Part shown: positions 1 through 7,977 of the stretch, one piece after another | Position numbering within the stretch: position 1 is the stretch's first letter | Layout of the letters: the number at the start of each line of letters is the position of its first letter | DNA from: Deltaproteobacteria bacterium | GTDB taxonomy: Bacteria; Myxococcota_A; UBA9042; PHBI01 | DNA: 64,000 bases | NCBI GenBank assembly: GCA_020632715.1 | Contig: JACKFA010000007.1 | Location: 1 to 64,000 of the forward strand | Direction of reading: 5' to 3' | Translations under genes and position numbers: made by a program | The notes under the pieces: model-generated | Database searches by the model: none | Seen by the model: the letters and a program-made list of their open reading frames with translations, nothing else | What the model was told of the DNA's origin: nothing

Positions 1-3000
1 GCCAACGCCGTCACCTCCTCGACCCGGGTCGACACCGGCCTCGCCGGTCGCACCGTCTCTACCACCGTCACCGCGCCCGCCGGCCAGCCCACCCGCTGGC
101 GCGCTCGTCTCCTCTACTTCGGCGGCGGCTCGTCGCCGTGGCAGGTCTTCGACCGCGGCGGCGTCCCCTCCGCTCGCGACTTCCTCGTCACCGGCGTCAC
201 CGGGATCGGGAGCCTCCTCGTCACCGACTCCTCCCCCGGCGACGCCTGCCCCTACGGCGGCGTCCGCGTCATCTCCGGCCTCGACGACGGCGGCGGCGGC
301 ACCGTCGTCGGCAACTCCGTCCTCGACTACACCACCGTCGCCGTCGGCGACGGCGAGATCGACCGCATCGACTACGTCTGCAACGGCGCGCCCGGCGCTG
401 ACGGCGCCCCCGGCACGGCCTCCCTCCTCTCCGTCGACGCCGACGTCGGCGCCGCCTGCGACGCCTTCGGTCACGGCGGCCAGCGCCTCCGCGCAGGGAT
501 CGACGACGGCGCCGGCGGCGGCATGGCCGGGAACGGCATCCTCGAAGCCGGCGAGGTCCTCTCCACCGCCATCATCTGCCACGGGGCGACCGGTCCCGCT
601 GGTGCCGACGGCACGAACGGCTCCGACGGCACGAACGGCGCCGACGGCGCCCCCGGCCACGACGCCCTCATCGTCACCGACGTCGTCCTCGACGGCAACT
701 GCGCCACCGCCAACGGCGGCGTCCGCGTCCGCGTCGGCGTCGACGACGGCGCCGGCGGCGGCACCGCCGACAACGGCTCACTCGAGCCCGGCGAGATCGA
801 CTCCACGAGCTACCTCTGCGGCGGCCTCACCGGCGCCGCCGGCCAGGACGGCGCCGATGGCTCGAACGGCGCCGACGGACACGACGGCGCGGACGGCGCC
901 GACGGCCACGCCTCCCTCGTCGTCACCGACGGCGCGGTCGCCGGACACTGCGCCGCGGGCGGCGTCCACCTCCAGGTCGGCGTCGACGACGGCCGCGGCG
1001 GCGCCACCCCCGACGACGGCGTCCTCTCGCCGAGCGAGGTCCTCGCCAACGCCTGGGTCTGCGACGGCCAGGACGGCGCCAACGGCCAGGACGGCGCCGA
1101 CGGCCAGGACGGCTCGAACGGCCACGCCTCCCTCGTCGTCACCGACGCCACCGTCGACGCCATGTGCGACGCCCTCGGCAACGGCGGCGTCCGCGTCCGC
1201 TCCGGCCTCGACGACGGCGCCCCCACCGGCACGGCCGACGACGGCGTCCTCCAGCCCGGCGAGGTCGACCACACGAGCTACGTCTGCAACGGCCGGAACG
1301 GCACGAACGGCCAGGACGGCGCCGATGGGCAAGACGGCGCGAACGGCGCCGACGGTCAGGACGGCCACGACGGCGCCGACGCCTTCGATCTCGTCGTCGA
1401 CGTCGTCGCGAGCGCCGCCGGTGCCTGCCCCGGCGGCGGCCACACCGTCCGCCTCGGCCTCGACGACGGCGCCCCCACCGGCACCGCCCGCGACCGCGCC
1501 CTCCAGAGCGGCGAGATCGACGCGACGTTCACCGTGTGCGACGGTCAGAATGGCGCGAGCGGCCAGGACGGCGCCAACGGCGCGGACGGACAGGACGGCG
1601 CCAATGGCGCCGACGGCTTCGCGACCCTCTTCGCCCTCGACGCCGCCCCCGCCGGCTCCTGCCCCTACGGCGGCACCCGCCTCCGCTACGGCCTCGACGA
1701 CGGCGACCCCTCCGGTACCGCGCGCGACGGCGTCCTCGCCCCGCTGGAGGTCGACGGTACCGCCTACACCTGCAACGGCGCGCCTGGCACTCCCGGCACC
1801 CCTGGCGCAGACGCCCACAGCGGCCTCGTGACCGTCGACAACCAGGTCGGCGCCAACTGCGACGCCTTCGGCCACGGCGGTCAGCGCGTCCGCACCGGCA
1901 TCGACGACGGCAGCGGGCCCGACGGCGCAGCCGACGACGGCGTCCTCCAGGAGGGCGAGGTCCGCACGCTCGCCTACGTCTGCAACGGCGCCACCGGCCC
2001 CGCCGGCGCCCGCGCCCCGAAGACCATCACCCTCGCAGACGCCGACGTCGGCACCCGCTGCGACGCCTACGGCAACGGCGGCCGCCACGTCTGGTCGGGC
2101 CTCGACGACGGCGTCCCGAGCGGCGTCGCCAACGACGACACCCTCCAGCAGGGCGAGATCGACGTCGACTACGTCATCTGCAACGGCGCCGACGGCGGCA
2201 CCGGCCCCCAGGGCTTCCAGTCGCTCGTGCTCATCGACGACGACGTCCGAGGCAACTGCGACGACGCCGGCGGCACCGGCCTCCGCGTCCGCACCGGCGT
2301 CGACGACGGCGCGAACGGGCAGGGCGGCGCCCTCCCGAACGACGGCGTCCTCGCCGACAGCGAGATCGACTCCACGAAGTACGTCTGCGACGGCGCGCGC
2401 GGGCTGACTGGGCACGCGACCATCGTCCGCGTGGACGAGGTCGGCGCTCCGGAGTGCGCGTCCGGCGCGGGCGTCCGCGTGTCGTCCGGCGTCGACGACG
2501 GCTCCGGCGGCGGGACGGCCGACAACGACGAGCTCGAGGAAGGCGAGATCGACGCGACCGGCCTCGTCTGTGACGGCGAGCAGGGCGAGCGCCAGCACGC
2601 GCTCCTCGTCCAGACCAGTGACGACGTCGGCGGCGAGTGCGGCGTCGGCGCGCGCGGCGGCGTGCGCCTCGACATCGGCGCCGACGACGGCGAGCCGAGC
2701 GGTGACGCCGACAACGGCCACCTCGAGCCCGGGGAGATCGACCGCAGCACCGTCATCTGCAACGGCCACAAGACCCTCGTCCTCGTCGAGGACGACCGCA
2801 ACGTCCACTGCCCTGCGTCCCACGGCTTCGTCATCAAGACCGGGGCAGACGACGGCGCTGGCGGCGGCGTCGCCGACAACGGCAAGCTCGAGGACGGCGA
2901 GGTCGACAGCACGAGCTACGTGTGCGACGGCGCGAAGGGGCAGCAGGTCGGGGGCGGGTGCGCGGCCGGCTCGACGCCTTCTTCCGCCCTCCTCGTCGGT

Positions 3001-3069
3001 CTCGCGCTCCTCTTGCTCCTCTGGTTCCGCCGCCGCCGCGCGCCCGCGTTCCCCCTCCGTCCCCGCTGA
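1..3069 (+). CDS. DUF7151/collagen-like repeat surface protein (5' partial)
   Basis: The frame is open from the first base of the window, so the N-terminus lies upstream. I count 13 tandem repeats of about 55-60 residues. Each has a single Cys near its start, a G-(L/I/V)-DDG core, an acidic GEID/GEVD segment and an end of the type YVCNG, as in DUF7151 proteins. Several repeats are joined by collagen-like Gly-X-Y stretches rich in GADGQDG. The last 35 residues hold a Cys, one hydrophobic helix (ALLVGLALLLLLWF) and an Arg cluster, which resembles a MYXO-CTERM-type sorting tail. A role as a surface-anchored repeat protein is inference; no catalytic motif is visible. The downstream gene starts 52 bp later. 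Confidence 0.85.
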   Translation, partial: ANAVTSSTRVDTGLAGRTVSTTVTAPAGQPTRWRARLLYFGGGSSPWQVFDRGGVPSARDFLVTGVTGIGSLLVTDSSPGDACPYGGVRVISGLDDGGGGTVVGNSVLDYTTVAVGDGEIDRIDYVCNGAPGADGAPGTASLLSVDADVGAACDAFGHGGQRLRAGIDDGAGGGMAGNGILEAGEVLSTAIICHGATGPAGADGTNGSDGTNGADGAPGHDALIVTDVVLDGNCATANGGVRVRVGVDDGAGGGTADNGSLEPGEIDSTSYLCGGLTGAAGQDGADGSNGADGHDGADGADGHASLVVTDGAVAGHCAAGGVHLQVGVDDGRGGATPDDGVLSPSEVLANAWVCDGQDGANGQDGADGQDGSNGHASLVVTDATVDAMCDALGNGGVRVRSGLDDGAPTGTADDGVLQPGEVDHTSYVCNGRNGTNGQDGADGQDGANGADGQDGHDGADAFDLVVDVVASAAGACPGGGHTVRLGLDDGAPTGTARDRALQSGEIDATFTVCDGQNGASGQDGANGADGQDGANGADGFATLFALDAAPAGSCPYGGTRLRYGLDDGDPSGTARDGVLAPLEVDGTAYTCNGAPGTPGTPGADAHSGLVTVDNQVGANCDAFGHGGQRVRTGIDDGSGPDGAADDGVLQEGEVRTLAYVCNGATGPAGARAPKTITLADADVGTRCDAYGNGGRHVWSGLDDGVPSGVANDDTLQQGEIDVDYVICNGADGGTGPQGFQSLVLIDDDVRGNCDDAGGTGLRVRTGVDDGANGQGGALPNDGVLADSEIDSTKYVCDGARGLTGHATIVRVDEVGAPECASGAGVRVSSGVDDGSGGGTADNDELEEGEIDATGLVCDGEQGERQHALLVQTSDDVGGECGVGARGGVRLDIGADDGEPSGDADNGHLEPGEIDRSTVICNGHKTLVLVEDDRNVHCPASHGFVIKTGADDGAGGGVADNGKLEDGEVDSTSYVCDGAKGQQVGGGCAAGSTPSSALLVGLALLLLLWFRRRRAPAFPLRPR

Positions 3070-3121
3070 GCCTTCGCGTCGGCGCCCCGCGATCGTCGAG
3101 AGCGTGCTACCGTCTCGAGCC

Positions 3122-4492
3122 ATGGACGATGGTCACTTCCTCGAGCGCCTCGAGCGGGTCGGCTGGCGCGAGACCGAGCTCGCGCTCCGACTCTACCGTG
3201 AGCCGGCGCTCGTGCGCCTCCTGCTCGACGACGCCCGCGCCCCCGAGGCGCCCCGGATCGCCATCGCGCTCGCGGCCGGCGAGGCTCCGCCCCACGTGAT
3301 CGTCGCCCGCGACGGGGGCTTCGTCACCTGCCTCGGCGGCGAGATGGGCGTCGGCGATCATCCGGTCGTGCCCTTCGCGAGCATCGAGCGCGCCGCCGAC
3401 CGCCACGAGGCGCTCAAGGGGCGCCTCGCCTACATCGACTGGGCCGTCGAGAACGCCGGCGACATCCGGCGGATCTGGCGGTCCATCTATCGCGACGCGC
3501 ACCGCGTGCCTCGCGAAGCCATCGACGTCCTGACGCCGCTCGTCGGCATCTTCAGCCGCTCCCTCTTCGCGAGCGCCACGGTCGAGGACCATCGCGCGCA
3601 GCGCCTCGTCTTCGACAACACGAACCGCTTCGCCGCCGACAGGCGGCTGACCTCCCGCGACACCGACGCGCTCGAGGCCATCTGGCGACACCACTGGGCG
3701 ACCGCTCACCTCCTCGGCCTCATCGGGATCGACCCGCAGCTCCTCCGCGCCGCCGGGCGCGCTCTCGAGCCGGGCGTCGCCGACGCCTACCTCCACGGGT
3801 TCGGTGCGATGCGTTTCGGCTTCCAGCCGACCAGCGTCCGCGGCGCGTGGCTCGCCGCGCGCATCGGAGCCGACGCGCTCCGGCGCGCGAAGGTCGCGCT
3901 GGACGGCTCGATGACGCCGCTCTTCACGCTCGTCGCCGCGATGTCCATCGCGTTCGTCGGAGCCGCCCATCGCGGCCTCCGGGCGGAGGCCGCGAAGGCG
4001 CTCAGCCTCGGGGCGCGGACCCCGGAGCGCTTCCCCGACGAGCACTTCCGCGCCTTCATGGCGAGGGCGCTCGACCCCTCGGTCCTGCCGCCGGCCGACC
4101 AGGTCTCGAACCTCGTCACAGCCTACGCTCGCGAGTGTCTGAAGGCCATCGGCGCCGACGACGCGGAGCCGGAGCCGGAGGAGCTCGCGGTCGCCGCCTG
4201 GAAGCTCGTCGACAATCGCACCAACGTCTTCAGATACCCCAAAGAGATGATGCGCTTCGGCATCGCTCTCCCGTGGTTCGCCCGCGCCGAGCTCGCGGAC
4301 TTCTACCCGGCCGAGCGCTGGCTCCCTGAGATCCCGGCGTGGGAGCCAGGCGACTCGCTGCAGCTCATCCGCGATACGCTCCACATCGGCGCCTTCGTGA
4401 ACGCGCCCGTCGCCCGCGCGCCGAAGATCGGTCGCAACGCCCCCTGCCCATGCGACAGTGGCAAGAAGTACAAACGCTGCTGCGGAGCCTGA
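3122..4492 (+). CDS. SEC-C motif protein of unknown function
   Basis: 456 aa, soluble, with no signal peptide or TM segment. The C-terminus carries a complete SEC-C zinc-binding motif (NAPCPCDSGKKYKRCCG) preceded by an IGRN turn, as in SecA tails and many stand-alone SEC-C proteins. The rest is mostly helical and is not recognised. The ATG at 3122 is the first start after the upstream gene and lies in a short gap. The stop is one base before the ATG of the next, frameshifted, gene at 4494, so the two may be co-transcribed. The SEC-C motif suggests zinc-dependent protein binding; the actual role is unknown. Confidence 0.85.
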   Translation: MDDGHFLERLERVGWRETELALRLYREPALVRLLLDDARAPEAPRIAIALAAGEAPPHVIVARDGGFVTCLGGEMGVGDHPVVPFASIERAADRHEALKGRLAYIDWAVENAGDIRRIWRSIYRDAHRVPREAIDVLTPLVGIFSRSLFASATVEDHRAQRLVFDNTNRFAADRRLTSRDTDALEAIWRHHWATAHLLGLIGIDPQLLRAAGRALEPGVADAYLHGFGAMRFGFQPTSVRGAWLAARIGADALRRAKVALDGSMTPLFTLVAAMSIAFVGAAHRGLRAEAAKALSLGARTPERFPDEHFRAFMARALDPSVLPPADQVSNLVTAYARECLKAIGADDAEPEPEELAVAAWKLVDNRTNVFRYPKEMMRFGIALPWFARAELADFYPAERWLPEIPAWEPGDSLQLIRDTLHIGAFVNAPVARAPKIGRNAPCPCDSGKKYKRCCGA

Positions 4493-4493
4493 C

Positions 4494-5473
4494 ATGAAGC
4501 CGTCGCGGTCGCTCATGGCCCTCGTGTTGCTCGCCCTCGCGCGGCCGGCGGTCGCCGAGCCCGGCTCCGCGCCCACCGCCCCCGACCCCGCCGCCGCGCG
4601 GAGCGTCGCCGCCCTCGCCCGCGCCCCTCGACGCCCGCCGTCCCGCAGACGCCGCCGCCCTCTTCGACCGCGCCGCCGCCCTCGAGCCCCACCCGTCTGG
4701 CTCCTCGCCGCCGGCGAGGCCTACTCGCCGCCGCCGAGCCCGACCCGCCATCGCCCGCCTCTCCGCCGCCCTCGACGCCGCCGACCCCGCCCTCGCCCCC
4801 CGACGCCCGCGGCGACTTCCTCCCGCCTCGCCTCGCGCCGCCTCGCCCGCCCGTCGCCGCCGCCCGCGCCGCCGAGGCCGACGCCGACTGGGACAGCGCC
4901 ACCACCTCATGGGAGGACGCCTTCCACGTCGCCCCCCTCGGCCGCCTCGCCCTCTCCGCCGCCACTGCCGCGGAGCGCGCCGGCGAGCCCGCCACTGCCC
5001 TCCGGCTCTACGCCGCCGCCGCCGAGCGCGACGACCTCCCCGACAGCGACGCCCGCGCCATCGCCAGCGCCCGCGCCCGCCTCGGCGCCCGCGCCACCGC
5101 GCCCTCGCGGCGCCCCGGACTTCGACAGCACCCGCCCTGGGTCCTCGTGGCCGCCGGCGGCGGCGCCGTCATCGCCGGCGCCATCTGCCTCGTCGTCGCC
5201 GAGGGCTACAACGCCGATCTCCGCGACATCAAGGACACCGCCGTCGACGGCGTCGTCTCCGGCACCCCCCGGAAGGACGCCGTCGCTCTCCAGGACCGCG
5301 CCCAGGCCTGGACCACCGCCGGCTGGATAACCGCCGGCGCCGGCGCCCTCACCGCCGCCATCGGCGTCGGTTGGCTCCTCGCCGCCCCCTCCCACGACGA
5401 CCGCGCCCGCGTCGACGTCCGCGCCGCCCTCACCCCCGGCGGGCTCGCGGTCACCGCGCGCGGCGCCTTCTGA
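4494..5473 (+). pseudogene. TPR-like protein with signal peptide and two C-terminal TM helices, multiply frameshifted
   Basis: The ATG at 4494 opens a clear signal peptide (MKPSRSLMALVLLALARPAV). The protein-like reading then changes frame several times between about 4610 and 4805. In order the pieces are PADAAALFDRAAALEP (frame of 4603), VWLLAAGEAYS (frame of 4494), AIARLSAALDAADPALAP (frame of 4603) and finally DARGDFLPPRL onward in the frame of 5147. That last frame stays open to 5473 and holds TPR-like Ala-rich helices and two TM helices (around AAGGGAVIAGAICLVVAEG and ITAGAGALTAAIGVGWLLAA). Stitched together it reads as one protein of about 325 aa. Either the gene has decayed or the assembly has indels in GC runs. 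The function is unknown. Confidence 0.6.
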
Positions 5474-5493
5474 TCCGTCTCGCGTGGACCGCC

Positions 5494-6750
5494 TCAGCGG
5501 ATGACGAGCGAGAGCTCGCACCCGGCGTCGCACACCGTCGCCACCTCGACCGCGCGCCCGCTCGGCAGCGCGAGCCGCCAGTCGCGATACGTCGCGCCAC
5601 CCCGCTCCCGCGCGACGTCGCTCGGCACCGCCTCGTCCGCCGAGAAGCAGCCGCGCACCCGCGTGAAGAGCTCGGCCGCGCGCTCCGGCCCCATGACCTC
5701 GTCGTACGGCCCGACGACGCACCGCACCTCGTCCGCGCCCCCCGCCGCCCAGTGCCACACGTCACAGCGCCGCGTCCCAGGCACCGTCCAGCGCGCCGAT
5801 CGCGTGCTCGCCCAGGCGTCCCGCCGCTCCTCGCCGCCCGCGACCGCCGCGAACCCGCCGGGCGCCGCGTCCGCGAGCGCGCGCACCGCCTCGCAGAACG
5901 GCACGTCCTCGATGAAGAGGAACGTCCCGTTCGGGTTGTGCGGCTCCCGCGACGGGAACGCCACCGGCCGCGACACCTCGAGCCCCGCGTCGTCCGTCAT
6001 CGCCACGTAGAGCGCGTCGAGGCTCACCACGCCGTTCGGCCCCGGCGCCCCGAGCGTCGCGAGCAAGGTCGACACGAACGGCGTGTGGGTGCCCGGCGCC
6101 CCGTCGGGCGTCGGCCCGCTCTTCACCGACGCCAGGAAGAGGCGGCTCGTGTAGCGCGAGTACCCCCTGAGCCGCTCCTTCAGCGACGCGCGCCCCGCCG
6201 CGGGGAGCCCGCGCAGCTCGAGGCTCTCGAGCGCCGAGCGCACGTCGAAGAAGCCCGCGTAGCACGCGTCCGCCATGACCAGCACGTGCCGCGCCTGCGT
6301 CTCGTAGAGCGCGCGCTTCACGTTGTCGAACGGGTAGCACCCCGCCGTGCAGCGCGGGCTCGCGTCGCGCAGGACGAAGCTCCCGACGTGATCGTCGGGG
6401 TCCACATAGCCGTGACCCGCGAAGAACACGAGCACGTCGTCGGCCGGGCCTGCCCGCCTCGACAGCGTCGTGAGCGCCTCCTTGAACGCCTCGACCGTCG
6501 GATCCGCGAGCGTCGTCACCACGAACCCGTACCGCGCGGCGAGCTCGTCGCCGACGGCGCTCGCGTCCGTCGGCGCGTTCGGCAGGCGCGGCCACTCCCG
6601 CGCGTCGTCGTACACGCTGCCGCTCACCACCAGCGCGAGCCGCTGGCCGACGACGCTGAGCGCCGCGGTCCGATCCGCCGGGGCGGCCTCGTCGGGCGCC
6701 GGCGCCCCGAGGATGAGCGCTCCCACGAGCGCCAACACAGGCTGTAGCAT
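5494..6750 (-). CDS. Secreted caspase-like (peptidase C14) protease
   Basis: 418 aa with an N-terminal hydrophobic signal segment (MLQPVLALVGALILGAPAP). The caspase fold is marked by the strand LALVVSGS near residue 40, the catalytic His in FFAGHGY (His113) and the catalytic Cys in VMADACYAG (Cys163), both in the expected order and spacing. The region after about residue 260 is not recognised and has extra Cys residues that may form disulfides. The gene follows the anti-sigma-like gene on the same strand after 36 bp and is probably the third gene of the sigma/anti-sigma operon. An extracytoplasmic protease next to an anti-sigma factor suggests signal processing, but the substrate is unknown. 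Confidence 0.85.
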   Translation of the reverse strand: MLQPVLALVGALILGAPAPDEAAPADRTAALSVVGQRLALVVSGSVYDDAREWPRLPNAPTDASAVGDELAARYGFVVTTLADPTVEAFKEALTTLSRRAGPADDVLVFFAGHGYVDPDDHVGSFVLRDASPRCTAGCYPFDNVKRALYETQARHVLVMADACYAGFFDVRSALESLELRGLPAAGRASLKERLRGYSRYTSRLFLASVKSGPTPDGAPGTHTPFVSTLLATLGAPGPNGVVSLDALYVAMTDDAGLEVSRPVAFPSREPHNPNGTFLFIEDVPFCEAVRALADAAPGGFAAVAGGEERRDAWASTRSARWTVPGTRRCDVWHWAAGGADEVRCVVGPYDEVMGPERAAELFTRVRGCFSADEAVPSDVARERGGATYRDWRLALPSGRAVEVATVCDAGCELSLVIR

Positions 6751-6786
6751 GCTCTCAGCTTAGGAGCGCCCGCCGCGCTCCGTCAA

Positions 6787-7314
6787 TCACTCGCCCGCCG
6801 GCGGGACGCGCGCGCCCGCTCGCCACGTCTCGACCCGCACGACCTCGCCCCGGCCGTCGAGATCGACGACCACGCCGTCGAGGACGCCGCCTCGGACGTG
6901 CTCGATCCGCACCAGGCGCCCGGCGCGGAAGACCAGCCGCTCGCCGTCGGTGACCGTCTCCTCGAGCCGCCCCGCCGCGTCGAGGCGCACCTCGGAGGCG
7001 CCAGCGCGCGCCTCGCCTCCGCCGCCGTCGAACGCCGCGATCGGACCTCCATCTCCGGCGAGACCTCCCATCGCGACCCACGTCACGAACGCCGCGACCG
7101 CGGCCGCGACCGCCGCGATCGCCGCGATCCGCGACCACCCGGCCCGCGTCCCTCGACGTCGCCCAGCACCGAGCGCGCGGAACGCCTGCCCGATCGCCTC
7201 GTCCCGGTCGCGTTCGGCCTCCTCCGCGAGCCGGCCCTTCAGGCGCGCCGCGAAGGCGCGGTCCGCGTCGGTCACGTCGCTTCCGAGCGCGTCGTCATCC
7301 CATTCGTCGCTCAT
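6787..7314 (-). CDS. One-TM anti-sigma-like protein
   Basis: 175 aa. An acidic, charged N-terminus (about residues 1-55, starting MSDEWDDD) precedes one TM helix (IAAIAAVAAAVAAFVTWVAM). A periplasmic C-terminal half follows, with repeated short beta units of the type GRLVRIEHVRGGVLDG, loosely like YwqK/MORN repeats. The ATG at 7314 overlaps the stop of the ECF sigma gene by 4 bp (ATGA), indicating translational coupling. Position and topology fit an anti-sigma factor or sensor for that sigma factor. No zinc-type anti-sigma HxxxCxxC motif is visible, so the assignment rests on context. Confidence 0.65.
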   Translation of the reverse strand: MSDEWDDDALGSDVTDADRAFAARLKGRLAEEAERDRDEAIGQAFRALGAGRRRGTRAGWSRIAAIAAVAAAVAAFVTWVAMGGLAGDGGPIAAFDGGGGEARAGASEVRLDAAGRLEETVTDGERLVFRAGRLVRIEHVRGGVLDGVVVDLDGRGEVVRVETWRAGARVPPAGE

Positions 7315-7919
7315 GACCCCGCTCCGAGCTTCGCCTCGAGCCGCCGCCGCGCGTGGAAGAACGCCGTCCTCAGCCCCTCGACCGTGGTGATGTGTGGCCC
7401 GAAGCGGCGCTGGTAGGGCGCGAGCAGCTCGGCGTACCCGCGCTCGTCGACCAGGCGCGCCCTCAGGAGCCAGGCCTCTCGGGCCTCCATCGAGGCGAGC
7501 ACGCGCTCGAGCTCGTCCACGCGGTCTCTCCGCTCGCGCGACTCGTCGAACGCCGCGAGGTCGTCGGGGTGTACGAACGCCCGGATGTCGTCCTCGTGCT
7601 CGGCGCGGAGCCGCGCCGCGCGCCCCGTGTCGCGCCTGTCCCGGAGGCACACGTTGCGCGCGATGCCGAAGAGGAAGGTCTCGATGGCGCTCCGCCCCGC
7701 GAAGCGCGCGAGCACCTTCCAGAACGTGAGGAACGCGCGCTGGGCTGCGTCCTCGCCGCGGGCCTCGTCCCCGTCGAGCAGGCGCACGCAGTAGCGGCGG
7801 AGCCGCGCGCCGGCGAGGTCGATCACCATGGTCGCGACCTCCTCGAGCAGCTGGGCGCGCCGGAACGGGGACGCCTCGGCCATCGCCTCTCGCCACAGCG
7901 CGTCGGGGTCCACCGGCAT
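7311..7919 (-). CDS. ECF-type RNA polymerase sigma factor
   Basis: 202 aa. The sigma-2 region spans roughly residues 25-95, with the DAAQRAFLTFWKVL helix and the TFLFGIARNVCLRDRR segment typical of the -10-recognition helix. A region-4-like C-terminal helical segment (LERVLASMEAREAWLL...TVEGLRTAFFHARRRL) would bind the -35 element. No sigma-1 or sigma-3 region is present, as expected for the ECF class. The ATG at 7919 begins MPVDPDALW. The gene is coupled by ATGA overlap to the one-TM protein downstream and then to a caspase-like protease, so it probably controls an envelope response. Confidence 0.85.
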   Translation of the reverse strand: MPVDPDALWREAMAEASPFRRAQLLEEVATMVIDLAGARLRRYCVRLLDGDEARGEDAAQRAFLTFWKVLARFAGRSAIETFLFGIARNVCLRDRRDTGRAARLRAEHEDDIRAFVHPDDLAAFDESRERRDRVDELERVLASMEAREAWLLRARLVDERGYAELLAPYQRRFGPHITTVEGLRTAFFHARRRLEAKLGAGS

Positions 7920-7977
7920 GGCGCCATCGTCGCGGCGAGGCGCACGCTGCGCAAGCCCTCCGCGGCCAGAACGCGCG

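Noticed and set aside
778..3123. Long open frame antisense to the DUF7151 gene
   Set aside because: It is a shadow of a highly repetitive GC-rich gene. The translation is Ala/Val/Asp low complexity with no domain signature.
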